Shown: piece by piece, positions 40,682 to 48,912 of the stretch
Layout: each line of letters opens with the position of its first letter
Position numbering within the stretch: the first letter of the stretch is position 1
NCBI RefSeq assembly: GCF_044762665.1
Contig: NZ_JBIWES010000004.1
Coordinates: 372,001-436,000 of the forward strand
From: Peribacillus frigoritolerans_B
Lineage (GTDB): Bacteria > Bacillota > Bacilli > Bacillales > DSM-1321
Length of the DNA: 64,000 bases
Direction of reading: 5' to 3'
The notes under the pieces: model-generated
Database searches by the model: none
The model's input: only the letters and a program-made list of their open reading frames with translations
What the model was told of the DNA's origin: nothing
Made by a program: the position numbers and the translations under genes

Positions 40682-40945
40682 TTAAGCATTATTGAGTAAA
40701 CTTCCAAAAAAAAGCTTGTTATAAACGGGCCATTTGAGTACGGATGCTAAATAATGCTTAAATGAGTAATTTTCTTTATGATCTTTATTGGCAAAAACCT
40801 TCTTAACAAATATTTCCAAACGCACGGTCAACATAAAAAAATTCGGATCACTAGGCAGTAAGACAGGTATTTCTGAAATTGTGACCTTATGTCCAAAACA
40901 ATCTTTGAATTCCAAGCATTTGAACATCAAAATATCAATCCTCAT
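40682..40945 (-). CDS. Possible small protein of unknown function
   Basis: The 87-codon frame starts ATG at 40945 (MRIDILMFKCLEFKD) and contains SEIPVLLPSDPNFFMLTVRLEIFVKKVF. Codon choice looks protein-like. There is no good Shine-Dalgarno site, and a longer version from 40999 would start inside the promoter-like region. TATAAT occurs about 25 bases upstream of the ATG with a weak -35 (TTTATA). It ends nine bases before the structured element. I cannot assign a family, so it may be a non-coding part of that transcript. Confidence 0.35.
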   Translation of the reverse strand: MRIDILMFKCLEFKDCFGHKVTISEIPVLLPSDPNFFMLTVRLEIFVKKVFANKDHKENYSFKHYLASVLKWPVYNKLFFGSLLNNA

Positions 40946-41036
40946 TTTTAACCGATTGCTTATATTATACACAAAAAATTCAAAAGTATAAATATTCAAA
41001 TGTGTAAAAAAACAGAGAAATCTGAATGATCTTCAT

Positions 41037-41075
41037 AAAAAAAAGACCCATAAGGGCAAAATGCCATTATGGGCT
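41037..41075 (-). terminator. Terminator of tatAC
   Basis: Stem GCCCATAATGGCA with TGCCCTTATGGGT (one mismatch), loop TTT, then eight T on the minus strand, just past the tatC stop. Confidence 0.88.
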
Positions 41076-41080
41076 TCTTC

Positions 41081-41827
41081 TTATAAACCTTCCTCGTAGG
41101 TGTCTTCCCGCAAGCTTTCACGTTTCACCCTTCGTTTATAGACGACTTTTGATAAAGAAATGCTGATTTCGTATAATAACAGCAATGGAACCATCACCAT
41201 AAAGTCTGACATAAAGTCAGGCGGCGTAATCGATATCGCTATGACAACCAGTACAAAGTATGCATACTTCCTTAATTTTTGAAGCACATAAGGATTTATG
41301 ATGCCAAGGGAGGTCAAAAACATGGTAACGACTGGAAGCTCGAATAAAACAGCAAAAGGTATCGTCATATTAAATACGAATGAAAAGTACTTATCAGCTG
41401 TAAAACTGGTTATGAACATCCCATGACCCAATTCAATCAAAAATTGAAGAATGGTCGGGAAGATGACAAAATAACCGAAAGCAAGCCCTCCGATAAAAAG
41501 CAGGAAAAGTGCTGGAATATAGGCAAGGGTCGCCCTCACTTCATTTGGCATCAAAGCGGGTTTAACGAATAACCAGATTTGCAGGGCAATTACCGGTATC
41601 GTTGCCGCAATGGCTACGACACCTGCAAGCATGAAGTAAATCCAAATAATATCACTCGGTCCCAATACCATCAGGTCAAAATCGAGATCTTTCACGAACC
41701 AATTATAAATCTCCTCAACATAAATAAAACTGGCGATAAAAAAGATGACAAAAACAACAGCTGTAATGATGAGCCGTTTTCTCAATTCATCGAGATGATC
41801 GATGATATGTAATTCTTTATCTTCCAA
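41081..41827 (-). CDS. tatC: Twin-arginine translocase subunit TatC
   Basis: The 248-residue protein has six predicted TM helices. The N-terminal HIIDHLDELRKRLI motif (about 7-20) and the first periplasmic loop with FVKDLDFDLMVLGPSD are typical of TatC, as is the Glu/Pro-containing ELPVVTMFL near residue 165. TatC binds twin-arginine signal peptides and forms the translocation site with TatA. tatA lies 85 bases upstream on the same strand, so they probably form one unit. No dedicated Tat substrate gene is adjacent. Confidence 0.95.
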   Translation of the reverse strand: MEDKELHIIDHLDELRKRLIITAVVFVIFFIASFIYVEEIYNWFVKDLDFDLMVLGPSDIIWIYFMLAGVVAIAATIPVIALQIWLFVKPALMPNEVRATLAYIPALFLLFIGGLAFGYFVIFPTILQFLIELGHGMFITSFTADKYFSFVFNMTIPFAVLFELPVVTMFLTSLGIINPYVLQKLRKYAYFVLVVIAISITPPDFMSDFMVMVPLLLLYEISISLSKVVYKRRVKRESLREDTYEEGL

Positions 41828-41912
41828 AGTTGATCACGCCTTCATCTGAAAATCCGTATCTTTGTTACAGCATAAAGGCGCAAGACGATTGCATCTTACG
41901 CCCAGCATTCAA

Positions 41913-42104
41913 TCATTCATGATTTTTTTGTTGTAGCTTCTTATCTTCTTCATAATCACCTTTTGTTAAATCACTCGTGGATTTTTTAAACTCACGAAGC
42001 GTTTGTCCAAAAGCACGGCCAATTTCTGGAAGTTTCTTCGGACCAAAGATAATTAAAGCCAATATTAAGATGAGAATTAGACCAGGTACTCCAATGTTCG
42101 ACAT
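41913..42104 (-). CDS. tatA: Twin-arginine translocase subunit TatA
   Basis: The 63-residue protein has a short N-terminal TM helix (PGLILILILALIIF), the FGPKKLPEIG hinge and an amphipathic helix (RAFGQTLREFKKS), followed by an acidic and Lys-rich tail. It oligomerises to form the pore of the minimal Tat system used by Bacillus. RBS AAAGGGGATG is upstream. Confidence 0.95.
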   Translation of the reverse strand: MSNIGVPGLILILILALIIFGPKKLPEIGRAFGQTLREFKKSTSDLTKGDYEEDKKLQQKNHE

Positions 42105-42298
42105 GGATACATCCCCTTTGGTGTTGTAATTAGACCTACTTCGATTATAATACCATTTCCAACCAATTGAAAGGGAACTGGCAATTCGTCATAGAATGGT
42201 AACAATTATCGACAGTATGCCCATATACGACTTGGCCGGCAGAAAAAAATGTAAAAACATAGGTATTATTCTATCCTAATTTAACATTTTGTCCATGA

Positions 42299-43567
42299 TT
42301 AAATCAATAAGTGAAATAAATTACTGTCTTTATTGACCTCTACGAAAGAGAATCCTTTCTTGTTCATCCTTTGAATGAGCCCTTCATAATCATTTTTATC
42401 TTTTAGCTCAATACCAACCAGGGCCGGCCCGCTTTCTTTATTATTTTTCTTCGTATATTCAAAGCGGCTTATATCATCATTCGGTCCTAACACCTCATCA
42501 AGGAATTCCCTTAACGCGCCAGCACGTTGTGGAAAATTCACGATGAAATAATAAAGCAGCCCTTCATATAATAAGGATTTCTCCTTAATTTCCTGCATAC
42601 GCCCAATGTCGTTATTCCCTCCGCTGACCATGCAAACAACCGTTTTGCCTTTGATTTGTTCTTTATATAAATCCAACGCGGCTACAGATATAGCCCCTGC
42701 CGGTTCAGCGACAATCGCATGCTGATTATATAAATCGAGAATCGTCGTACAGATTTGGCCTGAAGGTACGACAACGATATCTTCCAGGTTTTCCTTACAA
42801 AGCTGATATGTCAACTGTCCCACACACTTGACAGCTGCTCCGTCAACGAATGTATCTATGTTTTCGAGTTCAGAAACTTTTCCTTCCTTGAAAGAGTATT
42901 CCATCGAAGCAGCACCTTGCGGCTCAACTCCAATGCATTTCGTATTTGGTGAAACCGATTTGAAATAGCTCGAAACTCCGGCCATTAAACCGCCCCCCCC
43001 CATAGCGGCGAATACATAGTCGATTCCATCTTCACAATCATTCAGGATTTCTACAGCCGTTGTACCCTGCCCGGCGATCACTTTTTCATCGTCAAATGGA
43101 TGGATAAAAGAACGCTCTTCTTTTTCACAACATTCCATCGCCATGGCAAATGCATCATCGAATGTATCCCCGATAAGGATAATCTCCACATTATCCCTGC
43201 CGAATAGCTGAACTTGATCGACTTTTTGCCTTGGAGTTGTAGCAGGCATATAAATTTTCCCGTGAATACCCAATTGGCTGCAAGAAAAAGCAACACCTTG
43301 TGCATGGTTTCCTGCACTGGCACAAACGACTCCGTTCTTCGTCTCTTCCTCGGTCAGGCTTTTCATTTTATAGTAAGCCCCTCTTAATTTAAAGGAACGT
43401 ACGTGTTGTAAGTCCTCGCGTTTTAAATAAACATTACAATCATATTTTTCAGAGAGCCTCTGATTTTTTTGTAAAGGAGTATGTAAAACGATTTCTTTCA
43501 GTTCTCTATAGGCAATTAGAATATCTTCCAATTGAATCCCCCTATTCTTAGATGCAGTCTGATTCAT
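42299..43567 (-). CDS. ilvA: Threonine dehydratase, biosynthetic type
   Basis: The 422-residue PLP enzyme converts threonine to 2-oxobutanoate for isoleucine synthesis. The PLP-Lys is in VRSFKLRGAYYK (about residue 59); ASAGNHAQG, AMGGGGLMAG and CMVSGGNNDIGR are family motifs. The C-terminal ACT-like domain (about 325-420) is present but single, as in Bacillus IlvA. Upstream I see no T-box leader, so regulation may be through CodY or another factor. Confidence 0.95.
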   Translation of the reverse strand: MNQTASKNRGIQLEDILIAYRELKEIVLHTPLQKNQRLSEKYDCNVYLKREDLQHVRSFKLRGAYYKMKSLTEEETKNGVVCASAGNHAQGVAFSCSQLGIHGKIYMPATTPRQKVDQVQLFGRDNVEIILIGDTFDDAFAMAMECCEKEERSFIHPFDDEKVIAGQGTTAVEILNDCEDGIDYVFAAMGGGGLMAGVSSYFKSVSPNTKCIGVEPQGAASMEYSFKEGKVSELENIDTFVDGAAVKCVGQLTYQLCKENLEDIVVVPSGQICTTILDLYNQHAIVAEPAGAISVAALDLYKEQIKGKTVVCMVSGGNNDIGRMQEIKEKSLLYEGLLYYFIVNFPQRAGALREFLDEVLGPNDDISRFEYTKKNNKESGPALVGIELKDKNDYEGLIQRMNKKGFSFVEVNKDSNLFHLLI

Positions 43568-43671
43568 AACAATCCCTCATTTCCTTTCTGATGAATTCAA
43601 TCATTATAGCACTTTACTGTAATTAATGTAATTGATTTTTCTAAAAATTCTTTCTTTTGTTTGTCCCATAC

Positions 43672-43712
43672 CAAAAAAAAACCGATTATGGACATTTCCC
43701 CATAATCGGATT
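43672..43712 (-). terminator. Terminator of thyA-dfrA
   Basis: Stem CCGATTATGG with CCATAATCGG, 8-base loop, then nine T on the minus strand, right after the dfrA stop. Confidence 0.92.
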
Positions 43713-43718
43713 AGCACT

Positions 43719-44204
43719 TTATTTTTTTTGTAGAATAATAAAATCATGTGCATATCGATTTTTTTCATCGATGCTGCCTGGGTTTGAGGAGATTTCATCC
43801 CATTCATTTTCATCAATCACGGGAAAGAAAGTATCACCTTCAAAGGTTTCATGGATTTCCGTTATATATAGGCGGTCGGTAAAAGGAAGGATTTCCTTGA
43901 AGATTTCGGCTCCGCCAATCACGAAGACTTCCTCATCATGGTTGTCAGCGAACATTTTGATTTGTGCAATATCATGTAATACTACGCAGCCTTCCGCTTT
44001 AAATTCCTGATTGCGGGTGACGATGACATTTTCGCGGCCAGGCAGGACCCTGCCGATCGATTCAAATGTTTTTCGGCCCATGACGATCGGATGGCCCATC
44101 GTCACTTTTTTAAAGTACTGCAAATCTGCCGGTAAATGCCATGGAAGTTTATTGTTATTACCAATCACACGGTTTTGATCCATAGCCACTATCAACGATA
44201 TCAT
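43719..44204 (-). CDS. dfrA: Dihydrofolate reductase
   Basis: The 161-residue enzyme has ISLIVAMDQNRVIGNNNKLPWHLPAD split by the usual features: the substrate-binding LPWHLPADLQYFK, GRKTFESIG and the NADPH-binding VIGGAEIFKE. It regenerates tetrahydrofolate from the dihydrofolate made by ThyA. It overlaps thyA by 4 bases (ATGA), giving tight coupling. The order thyA-dfrA is as in B. subtilis thyB-dfrA. Confidence 0.96.
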   Translation of the reverse strand: MISLIVAMDQNRVIGNNNKLPWHLPADLQYFKKVTMGHPIVMGRKTFESIGRVLPGRENVIVTRNQEFKAEGCVVLHDIAQIKMFADNHDEEVFVIGGAEIFKEILPFTDRLYITEIHETFEGDTFFPVIDENEWDEISSNPGSIDEKNRYAHDFIILQKK

Positions 44205-44995
44205 ATGCTAACCTCACCTTTTATATGGGGATGGGCTTCATAATTTTCCAAAACGAAGTCCTCGAAGCTAAAATCAAAGATATTTTTCACTTCTGGATTG
44301 ATTTTCATGATTGGCAATGGTTTCGGGTCACGAGTCAACTGCAGTTCCACTTGTTCAAGGTGGTTAGAGTAGATGTGGACATCCCCGAAAGTATGTACAA
44401 ATTCGCCAACTTCCAAATCACACACCTGGGCGATCATCATCGTTAAAAGCGCATACGAAGCTATATTAAAAGGAACACCTAAAAAGACGTCCGCCGAACG
44501 TTGGTATAGCTGGCATGAAAGCTTGCCATCAGCGACATAGAATTGAAAGAAAGCATGGCAAGGCGGTAAGGCCATTTCATCCAGTTCCCCAACATTCCAA
44601 GCACTGACTATCAATCTTCTTGAATTTGGATTCGTCTTGATTTGTTCGATCAATTCACTGATTTGGTCGATTTGCCTTCCATCCGCCGTTCCCCAAGAAC
44701 GCCATTGATGTCCATAAATCGGACCTAATTCCCCCTTTTCATCCGCCCATTCATTCCATATGCGCACACTGTTTTCCTGAAGATACCCAACGTTTGTATC
44801 ACCCTTCAAAAACCATAATAGTTCATGGATAATCGCTTTTAAACTAACCTTTTTCGTTGTAAGTACAGGGAATCCTTCTTTTAAATTGAATCTCATTTGA
44901 TATCCAAAGGTACTGATCGTCCCTGTTCCCGTACGATCACCTTTTTGCGTTCCATTTTCGAGTACATGCTTACATAAATCTAAATATTGCTTCAT
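44201..44995 (-). CDS. thyA: Thymidylate synthase (ThyA type)
   Basis: This 264-residue enzyme makes dTMP from dUMP with methylene-tetrahydrofolate. The catalytic Cys is in ALPPCHAFFQFYV (about residue 146), the Arg pair in QRSADVFLGVPFNIASYA, and the N-terminal DRTGTGTISTFGYQMRF is conserved. It corresponds to B. subtilis ThyB by length and context. RBS AAGGTGGTTT lies upstream of the ATG. Confidence 0.96.
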   Translation of the reverse strand: MKQYLDLCKHVLENGTQKGDRTGTGTISTFGYQMRFNLKEGFPVLTTKKVSLKAIIHELLWFLKGDTNVGYLQENSVRIWNEWADEKGELGPIYGHQWRSWGTADGRQIDQISELIEQIKTNPNSRRLIVSAWNVGELDEMALPPCHAFFQFYVADGKLSCQLYQRSADVFLGVPFNIASYALLTMMIAQVCDLEVGEFVHTFGDVHIYSNHLEQVELQLTRDPKPLPIMKINPEVKNIFDFSFEDFVLENYEAHPHIKGEVSI

Positions 44996-45052
44996 GATAA
45001 ACCACCTTTTCTACTTTCATTCACCTTATTTTAACGTATTATTGCCCAATGT

Positions 45053-45766
45053 TTAATCTAATTGTTTAATAAAATTATAAGTCTCGGGTGCTTTTTGTCT
45101 AAGCAATTGATTTTGTTCATTGTTCACATAAAACATGGCAAACGTTTCTGCAAAGTATTCCTCAGGGTAATTGGAAAAATACGTAATCCCAGGAAACAGC
45201 CCGTCCACTTCCTTACCCCAAATCTTCAAATAATCCATGTCTTCACGGATTCCATCAAATACTATATTATCAATTGAATGCCCCAGCTCATGCAGTTCCA
45301 AATTAACGGAGCCATGCCCGTTTCCCTTGTCACTCGCTCCGATTTTAACCAATACCGTATGTGATCCGCCCATACCAGGCACATCATCCCAAGTTGTTTC
45401 TTTATTCAAATAACCACGCGGAGTTTTCCCCTTTAATTTGGCCGCGGATTGATTTTCTGTTATATCACCATCGAATAGTTTGATCCTCACACCACTTTCC
45501 GCTGTTTTCACCAAAAGTGAATGAGGCAGTTCATTAATGGTTCCCGCAATTTTAAGTGCTTCCCTTTCATCGTACTCCTCTTCTGGAAATAAAAATATTC
45601 TTTGCAATTCTTTATTCCCCTTAAAAAGTTCAGCTTGTCTTAATAGGTTATCTTTGGGTAAATTCCGCCATTTTATCCCATCATCCTTCGCTAATGAATA
45701 GGAGAGCATGGAGAGTAAAAAAACAAACAATGCAAATATGGATAACCACCATTTCTTCCTTTTCAC
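45053..45766 (-). CDS. Secreted metallopeptidase related to anthrax lethal factor (ATLF domain)
   Basis: The product has 237 residues with a signal peptide (WWLSIFALFVFLLSMLSYSLA). The mature part is an ATLF-type zinc protease domain: LELHELGHSIDNIVFDG (HExxH, about residues 161-165) and a downstream PEEYFAETFAMFYVNNE (about 202-218) whose Glu is the likely third zinc ligand and whose Tyr residues fit the family. Substrate unknown. PPEP-type relatives cut Pro-Pro bonds in surface proteins. GTG at 45766 follows AAGGGGAG at normal spacing; an earlier GTG at 45787 is less likely. Monocistronic, upstream of thyA on the same strand. Confidence 0.84.
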   Translation of the reverse strand: MKRKKWWLSIFALFVFLLSMLSYSLAKDDGIKWRNLPKDNLLRQAELFKGNKELQRIFLFPEEEYDEREALKIAGTINELPHSLLVKTAESGVRIKLFDGDITENQSAAKLKGKTPRGYLNKETTWDDVPGMGGSHTVLVKIGASDKGNGHGSVNLELHELGHSIDNIVFDGIREDMDYLKIWGKEVDGLFPGITYFSNYPEEYFAETFAMFYVNNEQNQLLRQKAPETYNFIKQLD

Positions 45767-45989
45767 ACTCTTCTCCCCTTTCTTCACTCCTCATTTATCG
45801 TTAAGAAAATATATGTTATTTAATATCTCTAAACCTTTTATACTATTATATTAGTATAACATATTGCCCTAATGTAAAAACTCTATGTTTTTTTGGTAAT
45901 TTGGGTTTCAATTCATGATGAGAAGAACCATTGATCCGCGTTTTTCATATATCAACAATATATAATTGTAAAAGGTTTAAGGTGATCGC

Positions 45990-46226
45990 ATGGAAACCAA
46001 TAATAAAAAAGTCATCTTGAATGAGGAACGTGAACTTGCTGAAGAAGTCCTTGATATTTACAGTTTAAAAGTGTTTATCATTCTCGACCTTTTTCTTTTC
46101 TCCATTTTATTGGGCATACTGCTGCATCCGCTCCTGTCGTCTCCCTGGCTTAACTTTTTATTTCCTTTGCTTTTTTTCACTACATTTACCGCCCTCCTTC
46201 AAATATTTGATATTTTCCAAAAATAA
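45990..46226 (+). CDS. Small two-helix membrane protein
   Basis: The 78-residue protein has a charged N-terminus (METNNKKVILNEERELAEEV) followed by two hydrophobic helices (VFIILDLFLFSILLGILL and LNFLFPLLFFTTFTALL). The RBS AAGGTGATCGC is fair. No family recognised. It has its own strong terminator 3 bases before to 34 bases after the stop, so it is a real transcription unit. Confidence 0.65.
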   Translation: METNNKKVILNEERELAEEVLDIYSLKVFIILDLFLFSILLGILLHPLLSSPWLNFLFPLLFFTTFTALLQIFDIFQK

Positions 46227-46260
46227 AGCTGACATCATTTTTGATGTCAGCTTTATTTTT
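46221..46260 (+). terminator. Terminator of the two-helix membrane protein gene
   Basis: Perfect 16-base arms AATAAAGCTGACATCA and TGATGTCAGCTTTATT, 4-base loop, T run after; T run on the other strand as well. Confidence 0.9.
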
Positions 46261-46280
46261 GGGCTTGTACAAATTTTGAC

Positions 46281-46408
46281 GTTGATTTCCACTTCAGGCA
46301 CTCGCTTTCCGCGGGCGGTCCGGGAGCCTCCTCGGCGCACTTGCGCCTGTGGGGTCTCCCTTGGACTCGCTATTCCCGCAGGAGTCTCGCACCTTCAGCT
46401 TCCATCAA
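46281..46408. repeat. Bacillus-type dispersed intergenic repeat, copy 1
   Basis: It starts GTTGATTTCC and ends TTCCATCAAC, giving short terminal inverted repeats. Inside are the GC-rich blocks CGCTTTCCGCGGGCGGTCCG, GGAGCCTCCTCGGCG, GCGCCTGTGGGGTCTCCC and TTCCCGCAGGAGTCTCGCAC. I recall this block as a common multi-copy intergenic element in Bacillus genomes. Any ORF across it is spurious. Confidence 0.8.
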
Positions 46409-46638
46409 CTTTGTTTTACCTTTTAGATAGAACCACTTTTGTCTACAAACTGAAGCACAGTTCTTTAAACTGTGTTCTTCCTCATTTTCTTTATTAATTT
46501 ATTGTACTAAAGTTCACCGTTAATTATATGAACTTCCTTTAATTTTCCAAACGGGTTTCAGTAAAAAATGTAGTTGAAATGGTGTTGAAGGAGAAAATGC
46601 ATTTCACCTTCAATTTTTACTTTATATTATAATTATGA
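46409..46638. other. AT-rich spacer between two repeat copies
   Basis: It contains an imperfect inverted repeat near 46448-46475 (GAAGCACAGTTC with GAACTGTGTTC-like bases). There is no ORF with an RBS, and nothing else is recognised. Confidence 0.5.
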
Positions 46639-46763
46639 GTTGATTTCCGAAATCCGCTCCCTTTCCGCCGACTGTCTGCCAAGCCTCATCAAAGCAAGCG
46701 TCTGTGGGATCTCGGCTAGCCAGTTTTTCGGCAGGAGTGTCGCGAATTTCTTCCCTTCAATGA
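46639..46763. repeat. Dispersed intergenic repeat, degenerate copy 2
   Basis: It shares the same order of blocks as copy 1 (GTTGATTTCCG, CGCTCCCTTTCCGCCG, AAGCCTC, GTCTGTGGGATCTCGG, TCGGCAGGAGTGTCGCG, ending TTCCCTTCAA) with many substitutions. Orientation is the same as copy 1. Confidence 0.65.
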
Positions 46764-46852
46764 GGGTTTCATCCATATAAAAAAGTAATACAAGTTTGTT
46801 TAATCGCCAGTCTGTATACAGACAATTTAGAAGAAAAGCGAGTTAGCCCAAC

Positions 46853-46886
46853 AAAAAGCTGGCATCATATTGATGCCAGCTTTTTA
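46853..46886 (-). terminator. Terminator of the terC gene
   Basis: Perfect 15-base arms AAAAAGCTGGCATCA and TGATGCCAGCTTTTT with a 3-base loop, 8 bases after the stop. Confidence 0.92.
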
Positions 46887-46893
46887 AATAGTC

Positions 46894-47658
46894 TCAGCCA
46901 TGTTCCTTGGCCTTTTTCCTTTTCTTCAAATGAAACACGATTGTAGTGCCGAAAATCAGTAAAATAAAGGTAAAAAAGATTGCAGGGGGGATTTCGATCC
47001 CTGCAACTGCGATCAACATTTTAATAGCAATGAATCCGATAAGGACATATGCGGCGGTTTCCAATTCTGGAACCTTATCTATCAATTTTAGAAATACCCC
47101 GGCCACTCCCCGCATCATCAAGACTCCAATCATTCCGCCTGTCAAAAGGACCCAGACTTTTTCACTCACCCCGAATGCGGCCAAGACACTATCGACGGAA
47201 AATGCTATATCCATCAATTCCACAGCCGCAACCGTTCCCCATAATGTACCAAACATACGGATCAAGATGCTATTTTTACTCATTCCTTGAATATCTTCAT
47301 CAGCTTGTTTTTTTCTTTTATCCCTAAAGTATTTAAATGAGAGCCAACCAAGGTAGGCTGCTCCAATCACCTTCACCCACCAAAGCTTAATGAGGAAAAC
47401 ACCAATTCCAATCGCTATAAATCGAAAAGCATAAGCACCTAATAAACCGTAAAACAGTGCTTTTTTCCGTTGTTTTTCAGGAAGATGCCTTACCATTACA
47501 GCCAATACCAGTGCGTTGTCCGCTGATAGCAATCCTTCCATTAATACGAGCGTCCCGATCAAACCCCAGCTCACCGGGTCGGATAAAACCTCCACCCACA
47601 TATGCCAGTCAAAAAATTGAGCATACGTTTGCATGATGTTATTTAACAACTCTGACAT
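46894..47658 (-). CDS. TerC-family membrane protein
   Basis: The 254-residue protein has about seven TM helices and the acidic TerC motifs: LLSADNALVLAVMVRHLP (Asp at about residue 46) and AVELMDIAFSVDSVLAAFGV (Glu and Asp at about 146-158). The helix-rich core and length fit YkoY/YceF. Bacillus TerC proteins have been linked to manganese efflux and metalation of exoenzymes. I looked for a yybP-ykoY manganese riboswitch upstream and did not find one. Monocistronic. Confidence 0.9.
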   Translation of the reverse strand: MSELLNNIMQTYAQFFDWHMWVEVLSDPVSWGLIGTLVLMEGLLSADNALVLAVMVRHLPEKQRKKALFYGLLGAYAFRFIAIGIGVFLIKLWWVKVIGAAYLGWLSFKYFRDKRKKQADEDIQGMSKNSILIRMFGTLWGTVAAVELMDIAFSVDSVLAAFGVSEKVWVLLTGGMIGVLMMRGVAGVFLKLIDKVPELETAAYVLIGFIAIKMLIAVAGIEIPPAIFFTFILLIFGTTIVFHLKKRKKAKEHG

Positions 47659-47763
47659 GATAAAGACTCCTCTGCTACTATAACAGCAAAATTAGAAAAC
47701 CTTTTAAAATTACATTGTTCCCAGTTATGATATAAACTTACTTTAATTTTAAACACAAAATAA

Positions 47764-47784
47764 ATACGTTGCATGACAACGTAT
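47764..47784 (-). terminator. Possible ypjP terminator
   Basis: Stem ATACGTTG with CAACGTAT and 5-base loop, followed on the minus strand by TTATTTTG, 75 bases after the ypjP stop. The tail is weak. Confidence 0.4.
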
Positions 47785-47858
47785 CATTCGATGCTTATTA
47801 GAGTATCATTCCATTTCATCTTACTCTTACACTTAAATAAAATCAACGAAACCAACCG

Positions 47859-48476
47859 CTATGAGAGCCTTTGTTTACTCGTCCACTCTGGCGGCGTATT
47901 TTTATCCCAATAAATTTTCCCGATATTATAATGGGTGGCAAATGAATCATGATAGGTATGATAGTGAAAATCGAACCAATACCCTTCCTGCGGGGGATTT
48001 TCCTGCCTGACATGGAATCTGATGATATCCTTGCCGCTGTTTGAATCATAAATATGAAATATTTTCTCGGCCCTGCCCGCACTCGGCTGTTCAGTGATGG
48101 TTAATTGCTGTAATTTTTCATCTGGAAATTGTGCAGCCATTTCTGCAATGGCTTCTTCCATTTTTGGTAATATAGCCATTTTGAATTCATCGCCAATTTT
48201 AGGATTGATCTTTTCGCCAAATTTCATAAATGCATTTTCCTCTGCCTTATTCAGGATATCCGATAAAAACTCTTCCCGGTTGAATTCCTCTTCAAGTTCA
48301 TTCGAATTCTGAGAAGGAAGATAAGCTAATCCCTCTTCTTCCACTAACCCTTTTTTAGTATCCTTTAGCGAATCGGCTTCCGCTAACCACGCCAGATCTG
48401 TAGGAGTAACAAGACCAAACGTTAAAACGGATACTAAAATGACGAGACTTTTCCTGAACCAAACCGCTGCTTTCAA
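47859..48476 (-). CDS. ypjP: YpjP-family secreted protein
   Basis: The 205-residue protein has a signal peptide or TM helix (about 8-28). The mature part has a helix-rich N-terminal region (EEFNREEFLSDILNKAEENAFMKFG) and a C-terminal beta region rich in aromatic residues (HIYDSNSGKDIIRFHVRQEN, YWFDFHYHTYHD, WDKNTPPEW). This matches B. subtilis YpjP, which lies near thyB-dfrA. Function unknown; it is likely at the cell surface. Confidence 0.85.
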   Translation of the reverse strand: MKAAVWFRKSLVILVSVLTFGLVTPTDLAWLAEADSLKDTKKGLVEEEGLAYLPSQNSNELEEEFNREEFLSDILNKAEENAFMKFGEKINPKIGDEFKMAILPKMEEAIAEMAAQFPDEKLQQLTITEQPSAGRAEKIFHIYDSNSGKDIIRFHVRQENPPQEGYWFDFHYHTYHDSFATHYNIGKIYWDKNTPPEWTSKQRLS

Positions 48477-48714
48477 CTCACACTCCCCCTCCTTTTTTGT
48501 ATTGTCTTTATATTTAGTATACTTTTATTTTTTGGTAATTACGAATATATAGTTACCCATGTTTTAAAAATCAAAAAAAGGATAAATACCTATATAAACT
48601 TTTATCAAGCCTAACTTTGTAAATAAAAATCAACAATTTTACATTTTAATGAAGGATTTTGACGATATTTGGAGAAATTAATTAGATTCAAGTCTTTTTA
48701 AGGAGGGGTCTTAT

Positions 48715-48789
48715 ATGGCTTCGACTGCCATGGTGGCTTTATGTCTTGTAACATTAGCATTTTTCGTATATTTATCATTTGCTGATTAA
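48715..48789 (+). CDS. 24-residue hydrophobic peptide gene
   Basis: ATG at 48715 follows AAGGAGGGG with ideal spacing. The product (MASTAMVALCLVTLAFFVYL plus SFAD) is one short membrane helix with a polar start and a single acidic end. A strong terminator follows 25 bases after the stop, so this is a complete tiny transcription unit between divergent ypjP and the gamma-glutamyltransferase gene. A weak promoter (TTGACG at 48659-48664, 17 bases, TTAGAT) is upstream. No family recognised. It could be a membrane-complex small subunit or a toxin-like peptide; no antitoxin RNA is evident. Confidence 0.7.
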   Translation: MASTAMVALCLVTLAFFVYLSFAD

Positions 48790-48814
48790 GAATAAATGAA
48801 TACCTACGAAAAAT

Positions 48815-48852
48815 CTCCTTGTCATTTTTCTACAATGACAAGGTTTTCTTTT
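48815..48852 (+). terminator. Terminator of the 24-codon gene
   Basis: Stem CCTTGTCATT with AATGACAAGG, 7-base loop, then TTTTCTTTT. Confidence 0.9.
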
Positions 48853-48912
48853 CACTAAAAACATAAGCCTTCCTTTTGGCAGATAAAAGGACTGAATAAT
48901 GGAGGAATCATT

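Noticed and set aside
43568..43671. Possible T-box leader before ilvA
   Set aside because: The upstream region is short and shows no T-box consensus or terminator/antiterminator pair; the same holds for ilvD.
46207..46497. Plus-strand frame of 96 codons
   Set aside because: It crosses a terminator and the GC-rich dispersed repeat; not a gene.
47659..47760. Possible yybP-ykoY manganese riboswitch before terC
   Set aside because: The leader is short and lacks the conserved GGGGAGTAG-type elements.
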